64,000 bases of DNA from NCBI GenBank assembly GCA_001414485.1, contig LLEY01000156.1, positions 62,001 through 126,000 of the forward strand. Reading direction: 5' to 3'. A program made the position numbers and the translations under genes. Below are positions 11,709 through 21,640 of the stretch, piece after piece. How positions within the stretch are numbered: position 1 is the stretch's first letter; every line of letters begins with the position of its first letter. A model generated the notes under the pieces. That model was not told the DNA's origin and did not search any database. It worked only from the letters and a program-made list of their open reading frames with translations. The stretch comes from Calycina herbarum. Its lineage: Eukaryota > Ascomycota > Leotiomycetes > Helotiales > Pezizellaceae.

Positions 11709-12446
11709 ATGAAGCAACGACACATTACCGTTGCGGGGCTTGATACAGCATTTTCTGCAGTAAATGACTTGTTTCTATTGTTTGATCTCGAGTTCCTTGG
11801 GAAGTTCAAGGTTGGGGCAATACTTGCTCTTTGTACCTGGTATGGTAGATGCCGGAAGGACAAAAAAGAATGCACCTGGGAGTGGGAACAGGGACAACAA
11901 CCAAAAGGATGGAAGAGAGAGAAGAGGAAAGAAAAGCCAGAAAGCTAAGATGGCGAGGAAAGTCGGACAGAAGGGGAAGAAATGATTGTGATGAATGTTT
12001 CAGAATAAGAAGAATTTACGACTTCAAGAAACCCATATGCGGAAGATGTAAGAAGGCGGGGATAGACTGCACCTGGATACATAAGGAAGAAGGAAAGAGG
12101 AACCCAGTTGACAAGAGCGGGTATTGCGATCGATACATCAAGAGGAGGTTCACATGCGACCTCGAGAAACCCAAATGCGGGAAGTGTGGTGAGGGGACGA
12201 GAGTGAAGTGTGCATGGGAGAGGGCAGAGAAGAAAGCTAGGCAAGAGCAAGAACAAGAGGCAGCGGAAAGAGTGCGAAGGGGATAGAGTGATGGAAGGGG
12301 AAGTGAAAGAAAGAGAAGTAGATGAGTGGGAGGAAGAAGGGGAGGAAGAGATTGAAGAAGATTTGGACGAGAGCATGATAGACCCGATGTTGAGAGAATT
12401 AGGCAAACAGAATGCGATTAAGGCACTCGCATTAGGAGGGGGATAA
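11709..12446 (+). pseudogene. Decayed gene for a protein of three degenerate zinc-cluster repeats
   Basis: Three Cys-rich units end in a C-T/A-W motif. The first (CTWYGRCRKDKKECTW) is in one frame. The second (CDECFRIRRIYDFKKP then CGRCKKAGIDCTW) and third (CDRYIKRRFTCDLEKP then CGKC and VKCAW) are in another frame. The acidic tail (EEEIEEDLDESMIDPMLREL) is back in the first frame. Two frame changes, near 11900 and 12270, therefore break the gene. Spacing resembles Zn(II)2Cys6 DNA-binding clusters, but unit two has Tyr for the third Cys and unit three has Tyr for the second Cys, so neither could build a normal binuclear cluster. Arg/Lys/Glu-rich linkers separate the units. No start codon can be assigned with confidence. 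Alternatives are an expressed gene with unusual introns, or sequence errors. Confidence 0.5.
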
Positions 12447-12578
12447 TGTTAGGGTCTTAGGCAGAGATGAGACAGGAGTCACGGGGTATCACGGAATCAA
12501 GGAATGTATATATGGGAGGTTCTTCACTCGTTACTTTCTTTCCTCTTTAGTTTTAGTTTACTTAATAACACCACACAT

Positions 12579-13126
12579 ATGACTCAACTACAAGCAGTAT
12601 TGTGATCAACCCTGTGGCAGATCTTTCATACACTGAATTCTCAGGCTCCATTGAGGAATTCCTGATTCACACTCTTTTGCATGAGCAGTTACACTGTTTC
12701 ATCGCCCAAGCCTCCTGCAAGAGAACGTGCCGTAAGCAAATTTACCTCAATCCTTCTTTAGGGGGACCTGGAAAAGACGGACACGGACCAGTATGGGCCG
12801 ACGGGGTGATCATTCTAACCGATGCTTTGAAGAAGGTGGTCCCTTGGCCCGTATTCAATCTTTTGGGTGAGTCTATTACCCAATCCATGGTCTATGAATC
12901 TTGGCAGCCGAAAATCGAACAGTTGAAGCGTTGGGGAGTGGGACTAACTGTGGAAAAGGTATTACATTGGAGCGACATTGATGAATGGGATAGGAACCGA
13001 ACGGAGATTCTGAAATTAGATGAGCTAGAAAATTTTAGCGACATTGGCTTGGGTGACACGTTGTTTAGTCGTATCATTAGGAGCCGGAGCGCACTTGCGA
13101 AATCTTCAAGACGTTCAACTCCCTAA
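12579..13126 (+). pseudogene. SprT-like metallopeptidase domain, 5'-truncated
   Basis: The open frame contains HEQLH (an HExxH zinc-binding motif) followed by CFIAQASCKRTC and GGPGKDGHGPVWAD, the arrangement of fungal SprT-like proteins related to Spartan/SPRTN, which cut DNA-crosslinked proteins. The C-terminal part (LERW-type block, here IEQLKRWGVGL) also fits. No in-frame ATG precedes the domain: the frame is closed upstream by a TAA at 12566 and the only nearby ATG (12579) is in another frame and stops after eight codons. Either an upstream exon was missed or the gene has lost its 5' end. The catalytic core looks intact. Confidence 0.6.
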
Positions 13127-14658
13127 CAAACCCTTCCAGGCCAGGTTTGCGCTCAAGAGAGTTTATTCTACTAGTCTTGGCAGTGTACGAAAGTATCCCA
13201 CAGAACATATTTACGTCGTTAAAAATAGAAAAGAATTTCATAACTTATTTAAAATCCAGTCCCGTATTCATGTGACCCTCAATGCGCCTTGATTTTGAGC
13301 TCGGCCAAACAAGGCACTTATTACTTTTGATGAAAATGATACAATCTAAGGGAAAATAATTGCAATTACCTCATCTAGAAGCAGAAGAGCCGATCCATTA
13401 GTAAAAAAGTGACACGTTCCTACAATTCCAGAATTATAGGTCTTTCATCCCAACTTAAACAATTATTTCTGATATATCATTGAGGTCAAGATATGGTCTG
13501 AAGTTATTAACATTGACTTTAAGGCTGAGCGGCTCATTTGTAAGATTATACGACGGCAGAGGACTCACATGGGGCCCCTTGCTCGGGAGTGACCCGCAAG
13601 GTACGAGCAAAGGATCCCAACCCGGCAACGTCACTTTTGTCAACTTTGGATTGGGTAGGTGTGGGGTAGGTTTGATAAAGATGCAGATCTACAAGGATCA
13701 AATCTTTACTCCGGGGCAAACAGGCGTTTTTACGATTCTCCAGTTTCATAATTTCGGTTCAAACACTACGACAGAGGCGTGTTGACTTCTTAGGATCCAT
13801 GCCCTGTAAAAAAGGTGACGTGAAGCTAATTGAGATTGTGGAATTTGGTGGCGTCGACTGAATATCCAGAGTTGCTTAACTCGTAACTGGCCAATGCCAT
13901 GCACAAAAACGTCGTATTTCTAGGATTCTCTTCTTTCTTGGTTATTCACGACTTTTGCCGTTTACCGACCTCAAGCAATTGTAATAAGTGCTCGGAGTCT
14001 TTGATTTAAATAGTATCGTTTGCTGTGCTCCCAAATGGCAACGGAAACTCGTGCCAATCGAAATAGGAAATACGAAACCAACAGCTGTTCCTCGTTGCTT
14101 CTGTTTTTGAAAGTGACATGCTGCGGAAAATCTCTATTAATTACTTAAGACTTACGAAGAGGCCGAAGAAATGGTTCCTCGATATTGAGAATCGTAGACA
14201 ATAAGAGTGTTCGAATGACGCTGTTTTACTTTTCCATGCCTTTAGTGATAGATTGCGCAGACTCTGTGGTCCTTTTCACAATTTAAGCAAGAGCCATAAT
14301 GTCTTTTACTTTCGAAATTTAAGAATTTGCTATTCAACCCATAATACTTACACCCGTCGTATTAAAGGATATTCCGTTTTCAGACTGGCTCAATACTCGT
14401 TGATCCCCAATCCATCTCGTTCCATGTCGTGCATATAGCGTACGACTTGAGCGAATTCTGGGGGTGAAATCTAGCTACCAGTCCCCGCGGACCTACTCCC
14501 ATTTACGGAAGGCTCCAGAAACTGCGCCATGGCAACTTGAACAACTCGTAAGGAGTTCTCGGTGTTTTTAATTCAGAAGGATCATCGTCAGCTTCATTTT
14601 GAATGTGAAGTTTGCGATCGTAAATTTGGTGTTTCCATTGGATTAACCCCAAGTCCTA
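13127..14658. other. Intergenic, no gene supported
   Basis: A frame at about 13480-13785 is open for 100 codons but has no recognisable domain. The remainder becomes increasingly AT-rich towards the transposon at 14659. Confidence 0.4.
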
Positions 14659-14748
14659 CAGTCAGTTACGATTTAAGCTTGAATTTGTTACTTTTTTAAT
14701 AAACCGTACTTTTTTAGAAAATTTCTTATTTTCTCCTCTTTTTAAGTA

Positions 14749-16609
14749 ACGTGGTATACCAGGACCTCGTGATTATCAGGACCTTGTGAATTTTTTCCCT
14801 ACCCCACTACCTTCAACTTTAACACGCGTTTTCTTAACAACTACCTAATAGAATCTCAAACCTAAGAAGCTCGAATTATCCTAGCTATCGAAGCTATTCG
14901 ATCATCTAAACGAATAAACCGTAGTAAAGCTATGAAGCTATACAGAGTCTCTTATTCTATACTTACTAATAGAATAGCTAGTCGAACTACTCTTAGCGAA
15001 CGCCGGCTAGCAAATTATAAAATAACTATAATAGAAGAGGAGGTAATTATTCAAAATATACTTAATCTAGATATAAGAGGATTTGCGCCCCGGCTAGGTA
15101 GTATAGAAGATATAGCAAATTATATACTCGAGTCACGTAGAGGACAATACGTTAGAAAGAACTAAGTACAACGATTTATATAACGACGTCTAGAACTAAA
15201 GACGCGTTTTAATCGCGTTTACGATTTCTAAAGGGCCTTATACGAAGATCCTAAGCTAATTAGCGCATGGTTTCGACTAGTAGAGAATATATAGGCGAAA
15301 TATAGGATCTAAGACTATAATTTCTATAACTTTAACAAGACTAGTTTTATAATAGGTGTTATCTACGCTAGAATGGTTGTTACACGTGCTAATCGACGTA
15401 GCAGAGGCAAGGCTATCCAGCTAGGCAATCGGGAATAGGCTATAGCAATTGTCTATATTAATAGAGAGGGTTCAAGCATCCCTCCATTCTTAGTAGTTTA
15501 AGGGAAAAATCACCTTACTAGTTGGTATACTAAGGGTGGTCTTCCTAATAACTAGGTTATTAAACTAACTAGCAATAGATAGACTAATAATAAGACAGGC
15601 TTAGAATAGCTAGAACACTTCGATAAGTATACTCGTAGTTATATAAAAGGGCTATATCGAATGTTAGTTCTAGATAGGCATAAGAGTTATAAATCAGTAG
15701 TATTCTAAGAGTATTACAAGTTATATAACATTATTACTCTTTACCTACCTCCTTATTCGTCTCATCTAACCTAGCTACTCGATATTAGGTGTTTTAGTAT
15801 TCTTAAACACATATATAGGCGTTAAATCGAGACCTTTATCAAGGCTTATATAAACCATATTACTAAGGTCGAGTTCTTTCTTACGTTTTACATAGCCTAC
15901 AACCAGTTAATAACAACCCAAAACGCTAAAGCTAGGTTCCGTAGAGCTAGTCTAGTGCCTCTAGAACCCTAGACTGTGATCTCAAAGCTTAATATCAAGT
16001 TATAGACTCCTATACCTACCGGACCCCCCTCTACCGACGCCACCCCTTAGGTCTCCTAGACTCCTCGTAACTCTTTTAAAGCTCTTTCGTAATCAACTCT
16101 TGTTAAGGATCGTATTACTCGTTACTAAGGAAGCTCGCCAACACCTATTTTCTAGACAATCGCTTCGTTAACAAAAGGTATAGAGCGATTAGCCTATAAG
16201 GTAACCCTCTTATTAGCTAAGGTCCGTATACTTCGAACAGCAAATAAAGCCCTTAGCAAACGCCGGAGGGCTAAAAATACCTATGTCTAAGAAGGAGGTG
16301 CACTTACTATAGAGGATGCACAGGACGGATTAGCTCAGAAGAATGCAGAGGAGCAGGTTCGACGTAACAAGCGCTCTAGGGAGGGTGGAGAAGATGAAGG
16401 ATAAACGACTCGGCGACGTTGTAGCACTTATAGAAAAACTGGTCATAATACGCGGACGTGTCAAGAAGTTGTAGATACATCTAGTTCATCAGATTCCAAG
16501 TAGTTTTAATTAATTTAATATGTTATAGTAGTTTTATTATATTTTAAAGTGGTGGGGTAGGAAAAAATTCACAAGGTCCTGATAATCACGAGGTCCTGGT
16601 ATACCACGT
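14749..16609 (+). mobile_element. Pogo/Fot1-type (Tc1/mariner) DNA transposon, copy 1, RIP-decayed
   Basis: 1,861 bp bounded by terminal inverted repeats of about 60 bp beginning ACGTGGTATACCAGGACC, with TA on each side. The repeat contains an internal doubling of AGGACCT(C/T)GTGA. Inside is a broken transposase on the plus strand. A second copy of identical length lies at 49097-50957 in the opposite orientation. Confidence 0.9.
14870..16500 (+). pseudogene. Pogo/Fot1-type transposase, RIP-inactivated (copy 1)
   Basis: An intact window at 14932-15165 encodes a helix-turn-helix region with SYSILTNRIASR and EEEVIIQNILNLDIRGFAPRL, the N-terminal (CENP-B/Tc5-like) DNA-binding part of Fot1/pogo transposases. 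Downstream the DDE_1 domain can be followed through many TAG/TAA stops: NFNKTSF near 15325 where the family has NFDETGF, VLDRHKSY near 15664 and LLDIRCFSILKH near 15775. The first catalytic Asp is now Asn and the next Glu is Lys, both G-to-A changes, and most stops fit CAG/CAA to TAG/TAA, as RIP would produce. It cannot make an active enzyme. Confidence 0.85.
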
Positions 16610-17287
16610 TATACTTTTGCTTATTACTTAACAACAATATATAATCTCCTATTTATAAGAACAGGAAAGAAGAGGTTTATATCTCCCCTTATACTCTATT
16701 AACTTTCTAGGACAAAAACAGATAATTTTATATCGATCTCGATTTTTATAGGGTCTTAGCATAGCCTTATACCTCTTACAAGGGTGTGAAAAATTTTCTA
16801 AAATCTTTTTAAGAAAAGGGGATGTTTTAAGAATTATTTATTCTTTAGATTACTTTTGTTCTACTTACTTAGAATTAATAAATAGTATAGAAGAGAGATA
16901 ATTAGACATAGCGCTTCTTTCTAGCTAGGCCTTGTCTCTTTTAGAGTACTTTTATTTTCTGTCTTCTAAAGAAAAGAGGGAAAGCCTTGAAATTTAAAAA
17001 GCACGGTTTACAAAAAAGTGCCTAGATTAAAGATTAATTCGCAACTCACTGTATTTACAGACATTGTTCTTAGTCTGCCCAGGGCAGAGATCTGGGACGA
17101 GAAGTTTGAAGTATCCAAGTTCTCAGTGTTTCGAGTATCAAGTTCTTCATCCCAACGGCATCCTCTTCTCTCTTTCTTATCAACCCTTCAGGTTTTCTCT
17201 CTTTTTCTCCTATTTTCCTAGATTTCCTTCTTCATTTCTACATTCATTCCAACAACATTTTACCACTTCGTTGTCTCTTCCATCAAC

Positions 17288-17871
17288 ATTCAATTCACAA
17301 ACGCCCTCACCTCAGCAACTCTCGCAGTCCGCCTCCTCTCCAATACCATCCTCGGAGCTGCTCTCCCAACCTCCCCAGATTCGGAGTTAAGCACACTCGC
17401 AAAACGCAACATGGCGTGTGCATTCCACCTCTAATACGAGACCGAAAATAAGCACAACATCATGTCCTGGACCATCTATTCGCCCAAGGGCTAAGGACCA
17501 AAAGTCATCAAGAAAATCTCAGACGGTTCTCTTGACTCGGAAGGCGTCGGAACTTCCATTAAAGCATTTGGATTGCGCAAGGAGGCAAAGGATTTGGTCG
17601 CGCAGTTCGATGGTGGCAAGATCAACTTTACATTTGATGGCCAGTCTTGGGACTCGGAAAATGTGAGTAACCTTTCCTTCTTTTCTCCGCCGCTTTCCAT
17701 TTCCTAATCAAATACTTACATTAAAAGCAAAGAACGATAAGTACTAACATCCTGTAGAAATGGTATTGCAAGCTTAGAAAGGTAGACTATGGCAGTTACC
17801 ACCCTTTCAGCGGCGAAAACAAGGACGAATTCAATCAATCAATGGATTGTTCATTCTCTTGTGGGATGTAA
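17288..17871 (+). pseudogene. Dead gene for a small secreted Cys-containing protein (effector-like)
   Basis: From 17288 one frame encodes a hydrophobic leader (QFTNALTSATLAVRLL then ILGAALP), a polar stretch ending in a dibasic KR, and a body with ...SLDSEGVGTSIKAFGLRK and FTFDGQSWDSEN. An intron at 17663-17757 (GTGAGT, GTACTAACAT branch site, TAG) joins in phase 0 to KWYCKLRK and a tail ending CSFSCGM and TAA at 17869-17871. The expected start codon reads ATT (17288), and two in-frame TAA codons occur (in 17429-17434 and near 17492), so no full product can be made. Both stops could derive from CAA. The gene begins only about 240 bp from the RIP-decayed element at 14659-17051. The reconstructed length of about 160 residues with a signal peptide is typical of small secreted proteins; no function is known. 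Confidence 0.55.
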
Positions 17872-18379
17872 AGCGTGTCACTTATCTAATTGAATCTTCT
17901 CTGCTGGTTTAGAGATTCTGGAAATGGATTTTGCACTCGTACTAGATAGAATTTGTTGATTGCATTGCGGTTGATTTTGTTGTTATTTTCTCTTGGGTTG
18001 AGCATACATTTAAGAACATATATTTTAGACCTTTGTTCTAGTTACATATTACGTGTTTGTGGAATTTAAAATCAGTTTGGTCTTGGAACTATGAGTTTTT
18101 CCTATATTATAAGTACCTTCGGAAACTCTTTCATTTCCTGATACTAAGCTAAAAGTTTTGTGAGTTGATTGGGAAATATTAATGCCACCCTCCTACCAGA
18201 TTAAACAAAAAGCAGAGAATTGTTTCAGTGCTGTAACTGGAAAGACCGCCCTTCAACTGGTTGATGACGAGCAGTTGCGAACAATTTAGTGAACCATTTA
18301 CAGTATTAGACGAACTCAAGTTTTGTTTGAAAATTCGTAGATTTTTATACGCCATAAATAGACATTTGGTCTCTCCTCC

Positions 18380-19321
18380 TTAAATCCTCACCCAAACAAC
18401 CTGTCCCCCAATCTTTAAACCATCAACCACACTCCCCCCAGTACAAACCCAAATACCCTGCCCATCAGCATCCATAACAGCAGCCGTAGGATCCAAAAAC
18501 TTCACCCCCTCACCACCCCCAACAAAATTCGTCTGCACACGCTCAGCTGTAATCTTCCTCACAGAACTGTCATGTAGCGTAACATAAGCATTCCCCTCCC
18601 CATCAATGCAAAAATCATCATAAGCATTCCCCATCCCAATCTCCCCTTCCAACCTAGCAACTACCTCGATATCTCCAATTTCCCCCCCTTCACCATCAAT
18701 TTCCACACGTGAAAAGGTGCCTTGAGCCGAATTTGAGAAATACAAATATTTCCCAAAAGTATGAAGACCATTCACACCAAGCGGGACACTCTTTCCTCCC
18801 GGTCCTGTTCCTACCCCCAGTGTTGGATCCGAGAAAGCGATGTCGACGAGCCGAGTTTTGGTATTGATGCGTATGATACGACCTCCGACGGAGTCACCGC
18901 TGAGTAAAATATGGGGAGCACCTGGCAGGCTGACCATGCCATTCATCATAACCGTATCTGAGACAGGAATCTGATCCAAGATTTTTGCTGGTCCGGAGGA
19001 GGGGATGGAAACGACGTATAAAAACATGCTGTTGTTTTCAAAAAGGAAGATGGAGTGCTTTCCTCCGCTTATGGCGTACAAGTTGGGTGCTACGGTAGCG
19101 ATTCCTGTTAGACCTGTGCTTCCGGGTAATCCGATGACGATGGTTGGTGTTGGGGAGCTAGCTGTGGGGTCTAAAGTGAGGAGGTTTCCAGAGGTGAGGG
19201 TTGTTAGGAGAAGGTCTCCCGTGGTCCGGAGGTGGATGTTTTCAATAAATGTGGCATCTGGAAAAGCATAGATTTGCTTTACACTCGATGCCTCGAGAGA
19301 ATCTGGAGTTATGGCTGCCAT
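18380..19321 (-). CDS. SMP-30/NHL-like six-bladed beta-propeller protein
   Basis: A single intact exon of 313 residues. Repeated strands of the type NLYAISGG, GRIIRIN, GKYLYFSNSAQGTFSRVEI and DGEGNAYVTLHDSSVRKI recur at about 45-residue spacing, as in the SMP-30/gluconolactonase or TolB-like six-bladed propeller fold seen in many fungal hydrolase-like proteins. There is no clear signal peptide, so a cytosolic location is likely. Such proteins sometimes occur in secondary-metabolite clusters, but no biosynthetic enzyme is adjacent here. The catalytic metal ligands of true gluconolactonases cannot be identified with certainty, so the activity is left open. The ATG at 19321 is followed at once by similarity-bearing sequence, supporting the start. 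Confidence 0.8.
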   Translation of the reverse strand: MAAITPDSLEASSVKQIYAFPDATFIENIHLRTTGDLLLTTLTSGNLLTLDPTASSPTPTIVIGLPGSTGLTGIATVAPNLYAISGGKHSIFLFENNSMFLYVVSIPSSGPAKILDQIPVSDTVMMNGMVSLPGAPHILLSGDSVGGRIIRINTKTRLVDIAFSDPTLGVGTGPGGKSVPLGVNGLHTFGKYLYFSNSAQGTFSRVEIDGEGGEIGDIEVVARLEGEIGMGNAYDDFCIDGEGNAYVTLHDSSVRKITAERVQTNFVGGGEGVKFLDPTAAVMDADGQGIWVCTGGSVVDGLKIGGQVVWVRI

Positions 19322-19718
19322 GGCTTTGGAGAGAGGATGAGGATGAGTTTGAATTGTTCCTTCGGTGCTGCATATCGCTTTCTATATAGTCGATGGGAAG
19401 CAAAATTTAATTTTGCTGGCGCAGTAAGCATTTACGTAGGACAACACTTAGAACGCCCCTCCCTCTCGCTCGTCCAATCACGTCTCCCCCCTCGTTCGCG
19501 GATGCATGTTTTTCAAATAACCGGGGTTTATTAGTCGATAAAATATGCTTGGTCACATAAAGTGGGTTGTATCACGTGAAACACATTTTACAAGATACTC
19601 CTGATTCTCAGTAAATTTGCGAAAGGCGCCAAAATACACAGAGGATGTTACGATGAGATCCAAATTTCTCTTAAGGTTATTATCTTTGAATGTCTTATAA
19701 GATTTCCCCGATTCCAAA

Positions 19719-19824
19719 CAGTGTGAGAAATGATTAGATTAAATTAGATCAATGGCTATTAATCTAATCTAATCACGTTAATCAGATTAATAATCAGATT
19801 CATAATTAATCTTTGCTCACACTG
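19719..19824. mobile_element. 106-bp hAT-type MITE with 8-bp target-site duplication
   Basis: The termini CAGTGTGAGAAATGATTAG and (inward from the right) CAGTGTGAGCAAAGATTA are inverted repeats. The flanks carry a perfect 8-bp duplication, ATTCCAAA, at 19711-19718 and 19825-19832. An 8-bp duplication with CAGTG-type ends is the hallmark of the hAT superfamily. The interior is a set of GATTAGATT-like palindromic repeats with no coding capacity. The same CAGTGTGAGCAA end occurs at 48493, suggesting a related larger element. Confidence 0.85.
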
Positions 19825-19832
19825 ATTCCAAA

Positions 19833-20828
19833 TTGCCACATCTCTCCAAAATTTGAAGACCCCTAATATCATTGGCATTGACTTCTACTTACAACTACCA
19901 ACACCCCACTCTCACTTCTTGTGATACTATGTCCGTGGTCAAAGCCCAAACCCAACCTCGTTTAATTCTCCTCGCTTAGTCTTAGGAGATATTGACTTTA
20001 GCTCGCATAGATAAATTAAGAAATGCTAGGTGATTGAGCTTCATCTCACGTCGCGTCCATCGACAATTCAGCACCACGAGACAACTAAAATGAGAGATAC
20101 ACGATTCAAACAAGAAGGCTATTCTATCTCGATCTTATGAAATGTGTTTCCTTTCAAGGCCTCTCTCGCTACAATGCCATCTACGTATACCGCACCCAGG
20201 AATCGGAGGCGCCCCACAGAGCTCTGTCTTATTAAAAGTGTAAACTTGCCTCCTTTGGCGATCATAATGACGTGACGACGTCTCCAAGTTTCACAGCACT
20301 CGTAGCAATCCTTATACGACCTTTAGTTGTTACAAAGAATCTTCGACATTTTAACATACTTTGTAGAGATAATAAGTATAAACTCTATCTATTTGGAAGA
20401 AAAAATCCTTAAGTTTAAATCAACCGACTTTACTAAGCCCTAACTAGAACTTTAATCTTAGAATGGATTCAGACTTTAGATTATAAAGAATTAATATCTA
20501 AGTTTATTAAATCAGGAGAGTAATACTGAATTAATAAGGCTAACTCTCTATCTATTAATATATATTATAACCGAACTCTCTTAGCTGAAGTATAGACGAT
20601 AGTGAAAGGAAATACTAAGTCTATTATATAATAAAATAAAACTGCTATTTCCACTTCTCTAGAATAGTATAAAAAGTAGAAATTAATGTTTTCTTTCTTT
20701 CTTTCTTATTCTAGAGTACTTCTAAGTAGATACTACTACTCTACTCTACTTAACCGATTTTAAGTACTACTATATTCTACTTAGAAGTACTCTAGAATAA
20801 GAAAGAAGAGTTTAGTATATTAAATAAG
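19833..20828. other. Intergenic to AT-rich repeat-derived DNA
   Basis: The first half is ordinary sequence with no gene recognised. From about 20330 the DNA is strongly AT-rich with stops in every frame, as expected for RIP-decayed repeats. Confidence 0.5.
20701..20805. repeat. 29-bp perfect inverted repeat
   Basis: The segment at 20701-20729 (starting CTTTCTTATTCTAGAGTAC) is exactly the reverse complement of 20777-20805, separated by 47 bp that include ACTACTCTACTCTACTTA. It could fold into a hairpin or be the subterminal part of a decayed transposon. Confidence 0.75.
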
Positions 20829-21184
20829 TGTTACGGCGCTGGTCCGTAATCTGGAAGAATACACGGACAGCACGTGACAGCACGTGACCTCGGTAATCAC
20901 CTCGGGATGTGTAGATCCATGACAAGAGCCATGACGAGAGCCATGGCGAGATCCCAGCTCCTTACAGCTATGACGAAAGCTATGGCGAGATCTCAGCTAT
21001 ACGTGCTTCTGGATCTTTGTAGCTCGCACGAGATTTCAGCTCCTTACAGCTTATACTTACTCAGCAACCACTTCCCTCTGGGTATATAACCCGCGTTGCG
21101 TTCGTAGATAGAACTGTAGCTTTAAATTCTCGTATTTACACACACATACTCTTGTGCCTTTGCCTTCAGTTGTGGTTCGTGACA
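20829..21184. mobile_element. Solo LTR with 5-bp target-site duplication
   Basis: A 356-bp segment begins TGTTACGGCGC and ends GGTTCGTGACA, so it has the TG...CA ends of an LTR retrotransposon. It is flanked by a perfect ATAAG duplication (20824-20828 and 21185-21189). The segment is much richer in G+C than its surroundings and includes a partly duplicated internal motif (CCATGACGAGAGCCATGGCGAG and TATGACGAAAGC). No internal coding region is present, so this is a recombination remnant (solo LTR) that inserted into already decayed DNA. Gypsy versus Copia class cannot be settled. Confidence 0.8.
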
Positions 21185-21640
21185 ATAAGTAGAGTAGAGT
21201 AGAATAGTAACTACTACTCTACTCTACTTAATACTACTCGAGTACTACTTAAGTAGTACTTAAGTAGTACGAACCGATTTAGACCGACGCTTAGAAGAGT
21301 CGAGCCTAAAATCGATATATATTTATAGTACTAGAAGATCTTAGTAAGAGTTTTCTATAAATAGTTATTAGAATTTTCTAAGGTTATATCTCTTTAGAAG
21401 AGAATAGAGAGAAGACGCGAGAATTATCTAATTTTTATAACTTTTTAATACTAAAATTATATCTTCTTAGCTTATATTTATATATTACTACTATTTATAG
21501 ACTACTTATATAGTACTTAAGTAGTCAAGAGTAGCTACTCTCCTCTACTTATCGAACTTACTACTTATACTCTACTCTACTCTACTTACGACTACTCGAG
21601 TAGTACTCGAGTAGTTGAGTAGTTTGTTAATACGCTGGAA
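21185..21640. repeat. GAGTA-type simple arrays and palindromes
   Basis: Blocks of repeated AGAGT/ACTCT pentamers (for example at 21189-21232 and 21530-21620) alternate with GTAGTACTTAAGTAGTAC palindromes. The same combination flanks the hAT-like element at 48493-51601, so this is probably a decayed relative of that element into which the solo LTR inserted. Confidence 0.5.

Larger units (their letters stand above)
14659..17051. mobile_element. TIR element (family A) interrupted by a pogo/Fot1-type transposon
   Basis: The left end CAGTCAGTTACGATTTAAG and the inverted right end (CAGTGAGTTGCGAATTAA when read inward) are imperfect terminal inverted repeats of about 65 bp, flanked on both sides by TA, the target-site duplication of Tc1/mariner-class elements. 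The element without its insert (14749-16609) would be about 530 bp. No coding frame of its own is seen, so it behaves as a MITE. A second copy of the same family lies at 33809-34331 and an end fragment at 27432-27460. Strong A/T bias suggests RIP. Confidence 0.75.

Noticed and set aside
13480..13785. 100-codon open frame near decayed genes
   Set aside because: No recognisable motif and no intact neighbours to support it.
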